Below are positions 13,201-25,300 of a DNA stretch of 64,000 bases, piece after piece. The stretch spans positions 2,985,138 through 3,049,137 of the forward strand of contig ML677330.1 of the NCBI GenBank assembly GCA_007922305.1. The letters are read 5' to 3'. The notes beneath the pieces are model-generated. The model saw nothing but the letters and a program-made list of their open reading frames with translations, was not told where the DNA came from and ran no database searches. Each line of letters opens with the position of its first letter. Within the stretch, counting starts at the first letter, position 1. This stretch comes from Dermatemys mawii (taxonomy: Eukaryota; Chordata; Testudines; Dermatemydidae). Position numbers and translations under genes: made by a program.

Positions 13201-14474
13201 CCTCCATGAGTAGCACAGTGTCAAGTTCAATGTACTAAGGTCAATGCAGTGTCAGTGTAGACACTGCATTGTTTACATTGGCTGTTACTGGCCTTCAGGA
13301 ACTGTCCCACGATGCCCCAAACTGACAGTGCAATTGATAATAGGTGCTCCTGGTGAGGATGTGTGCTGCTGATACAAAGAGAAAAGTGTAGACAGGCACA
13401 GTGTAATTACTGTGGTGGCTATATGCCAGTGTAAATTAGGTCAACCTAATTTTGTAGTGTAAACATGGCATCTGTAATTTGCCCCTTATCCATTCACATG
13501 ACTACTTTTTTTTTTTTTTAAATGGTTTAGGTTTTTAAGATTAACCGGGTTTGGTCATGGGAGTCAGGATTCCATCCCTTCTAAATCCTAATGCAAAACA
13601 GACTAGCACTAAAACAGGAACTCCCAAAGCAACTAGAGCTAGTTGGAGAGGAGCATGCAGTTACTGGGAAGCAATGGGACTGAAGTTCTGTCTATGTTAC
13701 TGAGCCTATGTTGGTCAGCATTACATGCTAGTATACACGCAGCCTACAGCGGCCGGAGTTTTTCTGTTTGTGTTGGAACACCAGCTGCACCTACACTGAG
13801 AATTTTGTTGGCATAGCTATGTTGGTCAGAGGGTTGGTTGGTTTTCTTCAAATCCTTGACCACTGTAGCTATGCAAATATAACTTTTAAGTGAAGAAAGC
13901 CTGAGGTTCCGATGTGCCCAAGATATGTTTGAAAATGGGTATTAGGGCTTGTCTAGAAGAGGAGTTATTCCAGAATGCTATTCCAGGTTAACGTCAGGTG
14001 CAGAATCTCTTATTCCAGAAATAAGAGCGTCCAACACATGGAGTTAATCTGGAATAGTTAATCCACTTTAAATCCATACCCTACTTTATCCCAGATTAGT
14101 TTTCATGGGTAAATATGCTCTTAGGCTCCTAAAACACATTCAAAAACTTCACCTCTTTTAATCCAAGAACAGGTGTTCTAATCAAGCCAAGTCACCCCAT
14201 CATCTCTAAACTTCAAGCATTTCCCAGCCATTGGAAAATTCACATAAGCAATTTATATACGATTCAGCATCCAGGGATTGCTCAGCATGTCAAAATTCAG
14301 ATGAGAAATGCTTTTAATTACACGTATAGGCTGATATTTGACATGATCACAACTTTTTATCATCTGATTCTTAAAAGATCAAAGATTTATAACAATCCCA
14401 ACACTTATCTGAAGAGATTAATATCTAGCAGAGTAATGTCAACATCCCACAAAGTAAACACCACTGGTAAATAC
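10271..14474 (-). other. HADH: HADH intron 6
   Basis: GT-AG intron, 4,204 bp. It contains a purine-rich low-complexity patch at 11084-11120, a 'tatgtctacacctgcgcatt' type repeat (11805-11945), a Harbinger-like MITE (13075-13469), and a partial foldback element starting 'ttagggcttgtctaga' (13945-14120). No coding sequence was recognised. Confidence 0.85.
13075..13469. mobile_element. Harbinger-like MITE with terminal inverted repeats
   Basis: The left end, ggtctggtgtacactac followed by ttaggtcgac, is mirrored at the right end by ggtcaacctaattttgtagtgtaaacatggc. Ends of this 'ggtctacactac' kind recur at 23698, 46625, 60640 and 61126. Exact termini and target duplication are blurred by divergence. 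Confidence 0.6.
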
Positions 14475-14547
14475 CTCTCTCATAGAGCCGGACTGCTTCC
14501 ATCAGGTATGGCACCAGGAGACGATTTACTACAAATCCCGGGGTATC
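14475..14547 (-). CDS. HADH: HADH exon 6
   Basis: 73 nt, residues 212-235 plus one base of Gly236. Acceptor is ttttatag|GATACC; donor is AGAGAG|GTATTT. It encodes [20 protein letters not shown] and then LYER. Asn219 is the conserved active-site Asn. This is the start of the C-terminal all-helical domain. The exon lies only 55 bp from a hAT-type insertion at 14603. Confidence 0.95.
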
Positions 14548-14602
14548 CTATAAAAAAAACAACAGAGATTCTAAATAAACCCTCTATACTGATATTATAG
14601 CC

Positions 14603-14988
14603 CAAGGATCAGCAACCTTGGAGAAGTGGTGTACCAAGTCTTCATTAATTTAAGGTTTCGCGTGCCAGTAATACATTTTACATTTACAGGGGCCAGCGGA
14701 GGGAACCCCAGACCAGCAGTGCGGGGGGCAGAGGGAATCCCAGACTGGCAGCGCGGAGGGGCAGACAGAACCCCAGACCAGCAGTGGGCTGAGACGCTCA
14801 GCCCACTGTCGATCTGGGGTTCCATCCACCGGCCCGCTCAGCCCGCTGCTGGTCTGGGGTTCCAACCATCTAGACTGGCAGCAGGCTGAGAGGGGCCGGC
14901 GGCCAGGGCCCCAGCTGGCAGCAGCGTGCCATTAAAAGGTAGTTCGCATGCCACCTCTGGCATGCATGTCGCCGGTTGCCAACCCCTG
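14603..14988. mobile_element. Non-autonomous hAT element with G/C-rich internal repeats
   Basis: Ends are imperfect inverted copies (CAAGGATCAGCAACC and GGTTGCCAACCCCTG). Flanks ttatagcc (14595-14602) and ctatagcc (14989-14996) form an 8-bp duplication with one mismatch, the hallmark of hAT. Internally, 'accccagaccagcagtg'-like units are repeated and inverted from 14695 to 14890. No transposase. Confidence 0.82.
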
Positions 14989-15601
14989 CTATAGCCAAGT
15001 GCTGTATTACAAGTTCAGCAAGGAAGTTGCTTATTAACTCACCAAGTTTCAGTTCACTCTGGTCTACTGGTCTTTTGCCTGATTTACCTGTTCACTACTT
15101 CTGTTTAACAGAAATGAATCTCATAACCAAGAACTATTATGTGATCAAATATGGCTGAGGAAAATAAAAGTGCCTTATCCCCATTATTAATTCATCTGAA
15201 AGGACTCAATGTTGCCTCTTAGAAAGACACTTGGAAAATACTAGCTAGTCAGAAAAATTCTGCTGATACTGGGTTTTTTTGGTGATCTAATCTAGGGAGA
15301 GACATTCTTCCCTTTCGTGTCTGAATTTATTAATAAACACATTCAATGTTTAAGAGCTTATCTACTCCTGCTGTTTATTCATCATTGTAAATCAAACTTC
15401 TGTGACATCATAATCACTTCAACAGCAACCAATGTCCATTTTACAAACAGAAGGTGATGATCTGGGTTGAGAATTAGGCAGCAGGGGCAGGTTAACTCCC
15501 AAATAACCAAATTTTGTTTTAATGTAAGCTTCTATAGTAATCAAAAATGTAAAGGGAAATGAGAAATAGAACATATAAAAATACCAATATTATTTAATAT
15601 A

Positions 15602-15779
15602 CCCCGGACCCTCTCTATAGCCTGCGGGTTCACGTACAGCGCAGTCGTTGGCATGGATCCCAAATTTAAATATTTAAATTGGGATTGATGGCAACGCATC
15701 CCTTGTGTTAACGTGGTCCCTGCGTTAGCGCAGGACTGTGCATGGATCCGGAACCCCGGGATATAACGAGGGTCTGGTG
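15602..15779. mobile_element. Tc1/mariner-type (Tigger-like) MITE
   Basis: 178 bp, flanked by TA on both sides (15600-15601 and 15780-15781). The left end CCCCGGACCCTCTCTATAGC mirrors the right end CACCAGACCCTCGTTATATC (minus strand), and both run on to a GGGTTC. The centre has an A/T palindrome at 15659-15683. Several CpGs remain inside an AT-rich intron. Confidence 0.72.
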
Positions 15780-15829
15780 TACTATCAAGTTAGGATAATA
15801 ATTAATAAATAATAGTACAGAATATCACA

Positions 15830-16130
15830 CCTCACTCTCTTACACAGCAAGTATATACTCCAAGTGCTTCACAATGTTAGGTAAGCATTTAATCCCAATT
15901 TTACAGAGGAAAAATTAACAGAGAGAGAATGGCAAAGGAATTTGTCCAATGTCTTACTTCCATAGTTCTCTTCAGTCATGGAACTGAAAGTACTTTACAA
16001 ACAGTTACTGATGAGAAGGGAAAGAGTTATCTACACTTTACAATTTGGGAAACTGAAGTACAGAGATTTTAAAAAACCTGCCAAAGACCACAAAGCAATG
16101 CAGTGGTACAGCTGAAAACAGAACCCAGGA
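15830..16130 (-). repeat. MIR-type SINE (possibly two copies)
   Basis: 'attttacagaggaaaaatta' and, again, 'ctttacaatttgggaaactg' with 'agtacagagattttaaaaaa' are reverse-orientation MIR cores, suggesting two adjacent copies. It ends in 'cagaacccaggatgcc'. Confidence 0.65.
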
Positions 16131-16781
16131 TGCCAACAACTACTTGACAATAATTCCTCCTTTTTATGGACCAGATGCTTCCATGAAAGGTGGGGAGCCA
16201 TCACGCTGCCTCCTCCCTCCCCACAACTCCAGTTCCCAGAAGCCCTCTATCAGGCTAATGAGCAAAAAGAAGTGAAGATTAATACTGGTCTGACCCGTAC
16301 TGAAAGGGAATAACGTGCATACAACTACCCATAGTGGAGGATCCAAAAGCAACACAGCACACGAGCTGGCTGTGGTGCATCAGGTGTTTGGAGGGCAAGG
16401 GGGCCAAGATTCCAGAGGGAGGGGTTTCTGCTTCTCCACTTCTCCAGAGAGAAGGGTCTGAATGGACTGGAGCAGTTAACTGTGATCCCTGACCTGCACT
16501 AGGTTTGCCAGAACTATCCCTTGCCCTTTCCACACAACAGCCAGACCCACCCCATTCACACAGTGATATGGCAACTTGGGATCTCTCTCTCTTTCAAGGA
16601 CTTTTAGCAAGCAAGTTGTTCTGCATGGGAACAGAAAATCTGCGCCAGAAGCAGAGTGCAAAATTTTCATTGTGTTCATGCAATTACACACCACCTTAAA
16701 ACAAATAGTTTTTTTAAAAATGAGCAGACCTGAAGCTTCCTGAGCGTTGCTCGTCTCTCCTCACAATCTAGATCTACTTGC

Positions 16782-16871
16782 CTTGCAAGATATTGGATTC
16801 TTTCCCAATGCTTTGGAGAATTCCATGAGCGACTCAAAAGTCTTCTTGCTGGTCATTGGTGTCTTGATGAC
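16782..16871 (-). CDS. HADH: HADH exon 5 (GC splice donor)
   Basis: 90 nt, exactly 30 codons, residues 182-211, from [10 protein letters not shown] to KNPISCK. Acceptor is gctag|GTCATC. The donor reads TGCAAG|GCAAGT: a GC in place of GT with an otherwise perfect consensus, as usual for U2-type GC-AG introns. No GT alternative keeps the SCK-DTPG junction with exon 6. Confidence 0.94.
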
Positions 16872-17214
16872 CTAGCAGGGAACCAACAAGTGTTAATAAG
16901 CAAACAGAAGCCATTTTCTCTTCCCATCCCGGTACCTGTGCCAAAAATTAAACCATGATTCAGGATGTTCTCTGAATATTCCACAAAATATCTTTATTAC
17001 AAAGAACAGTCACACTAAGCCAGATAAATATACATGTAACAATAAAACAGTGAAACCTAATCTAAAGCACTGCAAAGCATCCTCCACATTCTGAAATTGT
17101 TACTGTAAGACAGTTAAAACATCCACTGGCTTCAAAGCAATGGAGTTCATCTTTTAAGAATTCCACTGCAAAGGCTCCTGTGTGGACAGTATAAAAACTT
17201 CAAAAGCCATATGG

Positions 17215-17490
17215 AAGGGGTGGCCAACCTGAGCCAGAATTTACCAATGTACATTGCTGCCAAAGAGCCACAGTAATATATCAGTAGCCGCTCATTAGGT
17301 CTCTTCCCCTGCATCTCCCATCCACCGATCAGCACCTCCACCTCCCTCCCTGCACCTACTGATCAGTTGTTTTGTGGGATGCAGTAGGCTCTGGAGGTGG
17401 AGAGAGGGGAGTGAAGGCAGGCTCAGGGAAGGGGGCAGGAAGGGATGAAGAGCAACATGTGGCTCCAGAGCCACAGGCTGGCCACACCTG
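17215..17490. mobile_element. Non-autonomous hAT element
   Basis: 276 bp. Inner ends AAGGGGTGGCCAACCTGAGCC and GGCTGGCCACACCTG are inverted copies. Flanks ccatatgg (17207-17214) and ccatacgg (17491-17498) give an 8-bp duplication with one mismatch. 'agagccacag' occurs near both ends. Confidence 0.85.
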
Positions 17491-18244
17491 CCATACGGTT
17501 TCTAGTGCTCAGGGAAACACATTAGTGACATTCTAAAGAACCATGTTTACACACAGTTCTTGATAGAACGGGTGTAACATTGCTTCCTTGGCCAATATAA
17601 TCATGTGCACAGACACAGACACTGTATTATGTCAACCCATGAAGTCTAAAGAAAACAGTTGTTAATTTCTACTTTTCAAACTGTGTAAAGGCCTCTTATA
17701 AGCTTACCAGTAGGAAGGACCCAACTTATTTTCTTAGCAATTTTGTCCTTATCCTTTGGCAAACTTGGATTTTTCTAAAGAGTTTAACAGAGTTTGAACT
17801 TAACAAGATATCTGTTTACTTATTTATTAGTGCCCCAGGATGAGAAATGATGCCAATACAGCTCTGGGAATAACATTTGTTAGATAACTTGGACTCTCTA
17901 TGCAGCCACTCAGAATCAACTACTCTACATAAGCAGTGAGAGGCAGACTATATCATCAAGATTTTCAGTGGAATTTGGTCTCCTTAGCACCAGAATGACT
18001 ACTGATGACATCAACACAAAAACACAGTGAGCGTGGAATAAAAGCAGCAGGATTTGTTTCTCAGCAGTAACATGGTAGTGTATTTTCTTTTGAAGTTGGA
18101 TCTAAGCATCTGGAAGACATTCACACATAAGACTGAACACCAGTTTCCAGGAAGCTCAAATTATTTTACTTCTCGGAATTCTGAAGCCTAAATACTAGTC
18201 TCTCAAATTGTCAAAGAAAAAATACCCCAAAACTCTGTTCTACT

Positions 18245-18620
18245 TTTCTGAAAAGGAGTCATGGAGGCCAGAAGGGATCACTAGATCATCTAGTCTACCC
18301 TCTTGTTCATCACTGGCCACCAACACCACCCAGCACCCACATACTAACTCCAATTACTAAAATCAGACCAAGTTTTATGGCCCATAGGAGACTAGACTAT
18401 TGTGTGCTACAGACAGAGAATAGGAGGGACTGAGACCCCCCAAGTGGCAGGGAAATGATTAAGTGAGATAAATCCAGATAATCCTGGCAAGTGACCCTCC
18501 CACATATGCTGCAGAGGAAGATGAAACCCCCACATGGTCACTGCCAATTTGACCTGGGGGGGAATTCCTTCCCTACCCCACATATGGTGATCAGTGAAAC
18601 CCTGAGCATGCAATTAAAAA
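18245..18620 (-). mobile_element. CR1 LINE 3' fragment
   Basis: The lower end, 'ggaggccagaagggatcac', is the reverse complement of the CR1 tail phrase 'gatcccttctggcctcc'. The 3' UTR phrases 'ggaattccttccctacccca' and 'tatggtgatcagtgaaaccc' lie at 18560-18605. 5'-truncated, non-coding. Confidence 0.7.
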
Positions 18621-21600
18621 CCAACCAGGTAAGAGAATATCGGTCTGTGAAAGGTGTCCAGTTAGATTCAGCGAGAATTTCTGCATGGACTAAATAAATG
18701 GCCTTTAGACAATCTTCAAAGGGATTTGCGACAGATTTGACCCCAGCATCACAGCATCTTAACAGTGTAGTTTTAGACAGTCACTTGGCACTGGCATGTC
18801 CAGAGTTCAAACCGTTAATCCCTAAAGCAAGTGCTTAAGTGTCACAGAGTCAAAATGCATGTCCCACTGAAAAATCTATATAAAATTTAAATACACTGAC
18901 TGGAACATTTCAAATCGATACTGAAGCCTGCTGTAGTGGCATGGGTATGTTCTCTCCAGATGTATAATCAAAACTATCACTTATCCTGCAGTTCTGTTCT
19001 GAATCTTCATCCCTTCAAAGATGTTTGCTTTCTTCCAGACCTCCACTTCTAGGTAATGCAATACAAGTGGATTTCACTTGTTCTGACCTCAGCCCTTTGT
19101 TATTCAGAAACAAAAACCTGAGTGCTATTCAGTTATCATATCAAATCTTTCAGACAGGGCCTTAAAAGACACATAGGTTCATCTTCTCTAAACAGATATG
19201 AAAAATTCCATGGCACTTTAGGAAAGATAGGATAAGACCCATTGTATATTAAGACCTGTCTATACACAAAGATGTCCAAGATTAATATAAAGTGTGATTT
19301 TAAACAGATTTAGTTAAGCCAGTTCAAAAGCCATGTGGGTATTTTTATTTCAATTTACATAAAGTTTATTACAGTTCAGTTTAAGTTGGGAACATGTTTA
19401 AGATAAACTGAAATAAACCACTGTTAGTCAAAAATTAAGTGTTCACATTGAAGTTTGCACATTTAACTAAACTAGTTTAATTAAATTGGTGCAAAGCTAT
19501 GGATTGACAAGATCCATGTCATGGATTTAATAGCAAAACTATTAATCTAAAATACTCTATATATGTAACATGGATGAGTTACTGTTACTATAGGAATCTG
19601 AATTTGTATTTCTTTACATAAATGTTTAATGTCAAGTGGAATTAGGCACCAAACTGAGGTTTCACAAAAATAAGCTTCATGAGACCTCAGGTAACTGAAA
19701 TGTTTCTATGTGTTGGTTACCACTTATTCAATATTCAGACAGAGAACATTCCACCTGCAAAAAAACCCAACATACCTGTCGAATTTTATGTATGTTAACA
19801 TTTGTAGCCATGCCTGGTTTGTTAAATGTACAATCAGAGTTTTTACTCAATTCAATAAAATCACCGGAGATTACATGTCATGTCTAGCGTAAAGATGTTC
19901 ACTACGTAATATGGTAACATCCTGTTAGAGAGGTCTGATTGTATTCCTGTATAATTTCTCTCTAAACAAAAGCTCGTTGTAATAATGAAACACACATTTC
20001 TATGGATTTGCTTTATTTCCATCTGAAACACCTGTTCTACCTAGTGAACACTGGTCTGCAGCATTTGCCAATCCAAACATTATGATGCTGCAGGACAGCC
20101 TGAAATTGAAAGAGCCTCCAGATAAAAGACAGAACGAATGTGTGTCTTTCAATTTTTAACATTGGTTTCAATTCTACAAAGAGATCCCAGACAGATATTT
20201 ATGCCCACATAAAGTCCTAATGCCAACACCCTTAGCAGGATCAGGCCAGTAACAGCTATAGCTGATTGGCAATTTTGAAACAAAACTTTTTTCCATTGGA
20301 AAATGACAATTCCTCAAATCAAAATGTTTGTGGAACTATTTCAGTTTGACAAACTTCTGTCAGTGTACTTTCACTCTTGGTGAAAACCTGCTGGCTACAT
20401 GCCTGGTGTTTTACCATCTCCCTTGGTGAGGGAGATGCTGGGGAGCCTGGGCTTGGTGAGCCTGCAGCTCTGGGGCAGATGGGCCATACAGACTATCTCA
20501 CTCACAGACCCCAGGGCTTCCAGATGCCCTGTTGTGGAGCCAGGATCATGATAGCCTCAGCTTGAATCAAGGCTCTCAGGACTTTTAAGACTCCCCACTC
20601 CATAGCAGCAGACTCCCCAGGCAGCTCTCAGAGTCCCTTAGAGCCAGGAGCTGCTGGCTGCTCAGTTTCATTTTGGAAAAAGTTGAACAGAAACATCGTG
20701 AGTTTTCCAAAATGAAATTTTTTTCTGTGGGAAAATTTTTTCTCACTGTCAGAGTTTCCCCATGGAATGGAAATTCTGAGTTTTAACCTGCTCCAGCGAT
20801 GATACATTTCTGCCATTTCACAATCCCATAAATACCACTTTGTAAGTTGGCCTAAGGATCAGTCCTCAGTATTCACTACTAAGGTGGAAAATTTCAGCTA
20901 GCAAAGATCTGCTATATGATTAATGCATTAAAGAGAGACTCAAATATTTTTACAGCAGAAAATGTCTATCATTTGGCATTTTCAGAACTCAACAAACTTT
21001 CCTGAAATATCATTTATTTTAGGACTGAGAACGCATGGAAGATTTCATTCAGAAAATTATTACAAAAAAATAAGCCTAAGAAACTAGGAAGTTATAACAA
21101 AAGGCACAACATAGGTGAATATGTTACTGAGGAAACTTTAGAAGTATTCATATGTTGGGGGCAAGGGGGAAAAAAATAAAAAAGAGAAAGCAGCACAGCA
21201 CTTTAGGGAATGAGGAGGAGGAAATCTTGCTTCGTAGCAGAGATGGGCCCAAAGTTCACTTTCAGACAAACCCAGAAGTTCATAGGTGTTTGTCTCTGCA
21301 GTTTTTGGTTTGACCTATTTCAAAGATAGATGCAGCTATGAAATTCAAAGTTACCTCCCCGAGTCTGAGGGAATTATGTTAAGTGCTTCAGAACTGGGGT
21401 TCTGGCTCACCCATATTCCCACTGCAAAGGCATCAGATGTTAGAAAAAATAGTTCTGTTGGTTGTTATTTTTTGGTGAGGGGGATAAAATGGGCAAGGAT
21501 TATAGTAATGTTGTTATGATGGGATGGACTTCATGTGCTCCTGTACACTTCCACAGGGGATGCATTTATTATTCTACTCTAAATATCAAGATGAATACAT

Positions 21601-22212
21601 ATTTTATGATCTATTAAAAAGACAGACACCAAACACATGTGCCTTTAGATGAATGGTCAAGTAGCTTTAAAATAACTGTATTTTTCATACCTTAATACAA
21701 CTGAGAAATAAAGATCCAAACCTGGTATTAAAAACAAATTATTTCAAAATCTCCACACACTTCACCTGAAACATTGTAGAAGCATAGAAATATATATTGC
21801 CTCAAAGATCCTGAGGATTGGATTAAGATGTTCTCAAACATTCATAGTAAAGGAGCTAATGACTCAGGGGACTGGCAACAGGAAATGGGATCTTTCACCT
21901 CTTTTAACATCAGTTCATATCCAGCCTGGGCTCATAGAAACCAAAATTCCTCTCCCCGTTGTCTGATGACTTAAAACACAAAAAGTTCTTATCAGATAGC
22001 TGTCCATGTGACTGAAACCATCATCAAAACTTATGCTCTTGTTGGCAGTCTCAGCAGAGAGGCAAGAAGCTAACTGGGCATGGAGATGGATCAACCAGAG
22101 ATTCTTAGGAGTCAGAGATGAAAAAGTCCTGTTGGACTATTCAATCCATCTCCCTCTCTTGGAATGGAGGTCATTTTATCTTCTTATCTCTAAAGGTAGC
22201 CCCTCCTGGTCA

Positions 22213-22272
22213 GGGATACATCCTATTATGGTGGGATACATCCTATTATGTTGGGATACATCCTATTATGTT
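22213..22272 (+). repeat. 20-bp tandem repeat, three units
   Basis: Three consecutive units of gggatacatcctattatgkt (22213-22232, 22233-22252, 22253-22272). They differ only at the nineteenth base (g, t, t). The array lies 74 bp from the HADH exon 4 donor, inside the intron. Confidence 0.93.
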
Positions 22273-22346
22273 AACGAACTCTCAGTAGAGTACAAGTATA
22301 TTGCCATGCTATAATATTTATCATCAGAATACTATCAGACACTTAC

Positions 22347-22473
22347 CTCCACAAGCTTCATCACAGGCACTGGGTTAAAGAAATGGAGGCCACCAAAGCG
22401 GTCCTGCCTGGTGGTGGAGTTGGCTATGTCTGTTATTTGCAAAGATGAAGTGTTGCTTGCAAATATTGTTTTT
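22347..22473 (-). CDS. HADH: HADH exon 4 (catalytic His/Glu)
   Basis: 127 nt. It completes Glu139 and encodes residues 140-181. Acceptor is cccacag|AAAAACA; donor is GAG|GTAAGT, a consensus match. It contains SNTSSLQI (substrate-binding Ser148) and [14 protein letters not shown], with catalytic His169 and Glu181 as the final codon. This matches the human His170/Glu182 pair shifted by one residue. Confidence 0.97.
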
Positions 22474-23194
22474 CTGTGGGGAAATGAAGTGAGGATTGTG
22501 TAAATAACAGCTATCTTTGTCAACAACAAGGTCTGTGCTCTAAAGATCAACAGATTGGGCATTCAGTGGCTAATCATGATTGTCTTTTTTTTCCCCCCCA
22601 GCTAGCCTATTGTAGGCCAAGTATTTTTAAAAGTACCCTATCATACATAGCTGACACTACCCTTCACTATTCTTTCCATAGCATGCAACTAAAATAGCAC
22701 CACAATGACCAAGAGTTAAGCTTGTCTCTGAAAACTATATGGAATTAACTCCAAGAAGAATATATAGGTCACCTCACTGGATCAATAAATTAGTTTTTTC
22801 CATGAAAAGTAGAAAAGTTTTGTGGTCCCCATCACAAATATCTTATTTCAGGAAAATTCTTCATTGGCTCAATGGGACTTGTGCTCCTAAGTCACTTACA
22901 TGCTTTTGAAAATCCTATTCTTAGAAACAAATATGAATCTAAGAGTCTAGCTTTTGAAAACTTTACACTGACAGATCTAGACAGCAAACATATTGCAAAA
23001 GGAAAAAGTAGAGCAGGAAAACAGAGATGCCACAAAGAGACAAGAATTGCTGCATACAGCACAGTCATTCAGTAGACAGGACCATATCCAGATATGTGGT
23101 TGGCTGGATGATTTTTTTAGATTTATAATAGCAAGGGAAGGAAATCCATCCATTGGCATAAACCAGTTCTTAAATTTAAATAATTCATAAAGTA

Positions 23195-23360
23195 CCTTCT
23201 ATTTGATTTCAGAGCATTTCTCAATTTTTAAGCCTCACAACACCTGTTAGATAAATAAGGCTTAATTTCCTGATGGGGAAATGGAGGAAGAGAAAAATTA
23301 AATGACTTGGTCACATAAGTCAGTGGCAAAGTCAGGAATGAAGTTCTTACTTCCAGTTGC
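23195..23360 (-). repeat. MIR-type CORE-SINE
   Basis: 'ttcctgatggggaaatggag', 'aatgacttggtcacataagt' and 'cagtggcaaagtcaggaatg' are the MIR core in reverse orientation. Confidence 0.75.
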
Positions 23361-23697
23361 CTGCTCTAAACAGACTCCCTCTCAGAAAAATATCCCCTTG
23401 GGTCAGTCAGATGTTAGGTGCCAGAGTTCACTCAGCTATAACTATGTTCTGGGATAGGAAAAAGCTTTGGAGAAACTGTTTCTTCTTTGAATCAGGAGAG
23501 CATCATAGATCTTGAGGGGTTAGAAAAACAATTGTTATGTAAATGAGACTGTGAAAGCCACATTTTTACGTCATGTACAATATCTGAATTTCTGAGTCTG
23601 ACAATCACAAACGTGTCTCTAAAAATCCTACCTACATATCTCCCCAGCCATCCTTTAATCATTTCTCCCTGGCAACAGCACCACAAAACAAGCCTTA

Positions 23698-23892
23698 GGG
23701 CATGTCCACACAGTGCGCTAGGCCACACTACCAGAATGTAAATTCTAGTGTGCACTCCTTACATTAATCTTCACTAGGGAACTTTTAGTGAGTGCCAGCA
23801 GGGTCCACATAGGGCAGTTAGTACACATCATGCTAGTGCACATTAGCATTTACACCACTCTGGGCAGACTAATGCACTGTGTAGACAAGCCC
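23698..23892. mobile_element. PIF/Harbinger MITE with TTA target duplication
   Basis: 195 bp. The left end GGGCATGTCCACACAGTGC and right end (minus strand) GGGCTTGTCTACACAGTGC match at 17 of 19 bases. Both sides are flanked by TTA (23695-23697 and 23893-23895), the 3-bp TWA duplication typical of PIF/Harbinger. No coding capacity. Confidence 0.85.
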
Positions 23893-25179
23893 TTAGACTC
23901 TTTGGGGAAGGGCACTGAAAGAATGTTTTGCACCCACAATTCAGATATCAGTTGTTTAGATTTCCAAAGGTCAAAGAATATGAAGGATAACAATTCATGA
24001 CCTATCCTTATTCAGAATGTTCACCATTGCTTCCAATGAACTTCTATACGGAAGTCTCTCAAATATTTAAACAAACCCAGAAGCAAATCTAACAGACAAG
24101 ATTTCTTCTCACAAACTAATGGATCAGAATTTTTTAGTTAAGCTTCTAATCTCTGAAATGCCCACTTCTGTGGGTAAAAAACAGAACTTTACTGTTAAAT
24201 TAAATCTTTGCATTGTTCTATAGATACAATTTCAAAAAAAAATCCTCATTAAAGCTAGATTGTGTCCAAGGGTGCCTTTCCCACATTATCTACTTAAACA
24301 AATATACTGGTCTGAACCAAATTTAGATAGAGGATAAACACCTCCACGACTTAGACCTCATAGTCAAAGTTCTAGCCTACAGCAAAGTTTTACAACCTTG
24401 GAAAATAGCATTTAGTAAATGGAAATGTTGACAAACCTTTAATGAAAGCTTTTTGGCATCAGGTGTGCTTTCCTGCAGTGCCACCTAGTGGGTCCCAGGA
24501 AGAATTGTACAGAATCTCAAAACTCAAGAGAAAAAAAATGTAGCCTTCCAGTGAAGTTACCCAGACTGTCCAGCTCCTTTAAAAATGCTAACGTTTTGGA
24601 TGAAAGAATCTCTCCTTCTGGCCAGTTTCATAACACAATTTCAGAATACAAACCACAATCCAGACACATTAGCCAGCTCCCTGCTGGGGTTGCTGCCTTA
24701 ACAGAAAGATAAAACCTGAATCAACAGAAATGATGATATGCAATGCCCACTGCACAGAAATTGGCAGTGTACAGTTAGGGAGGCAGAGAGAAAAGGCAAG
24801 GGGAGCTTGCAGAACAAGAAATAATGAAGAATTCTCTCTATACGATGACTAATGCTCTTGTCTAAAGTAGGAGCAACATAAATGGGTGGCACACATAATA
24901 ATGAACGTAGGAAGTGACATGAAAATCCTGCACTGGCTCATTTAGAGCAGGACAGGAACTGATTCAATGACAGTAGGACGTGCAGTGCAAAAGGAGGGGA
25001 ACCCACCCATATTACTTTGCTGAAAATCAAACCCAGAGACATTACCAGGGTCATTGATTACTTATGAAGAGGAGGCATCATAACTACATTTCCAAATAGT
25101 ACGAGGAGTCTCAAATGTAATACTGAAAACAAGATAACCTACAAACACAATTAGGCAAAGCCCCAGGAAGTAATTACAC

Positions 25180-25300
25180 TTCTCTATTTCCCTATCACAC
25201 AGTGCTGCTGTGAGGGTATGCTCCTTAATGTCTGTAAAGTGCCAGCAAATCCTCAGATGGAAGGTGCCATAAGAATGCAGAGTACTATGCATACAAATCA
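25180..25300 (+). repeat. MIR-type SINE tail
   Basis: 'tgctgctgtgagggtatgct', 'ctgtaaagtgccagcaaatc' and 'gatggaaggtgccataagaa' correspond to the 3' half of the MIR family. Confidence 0.6.

Larger units (their letters stand above)
14548..16781 (-). other. HADH: HADH intron 5 (GC-AG)
   Basis: 2,234 bp. Donor GCAAGT at 16781-16776, acceptor TATAG at 14548-14552. It contains a hAT element (14603-14988), a Tc1/mariner-type MITE (15602-15779) and a MIR (15830-16130). No coding sequence. Confidence 0.88.
16872..22346 (-). other. HADH: HADH intron 4
   Basis: GT-AG intron, 5,475 bp. It holds a hAT element (17215-17490), a CR1 3' UTR/tail (18245-18620) and a 3 x 20-bp tandem repeat (22213-22272). 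A degraded repeat with 'tcccatggaatggaaa' phrases spans about 20270-20810. The remainder shows no recognisable features. Confidence 0.85.
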
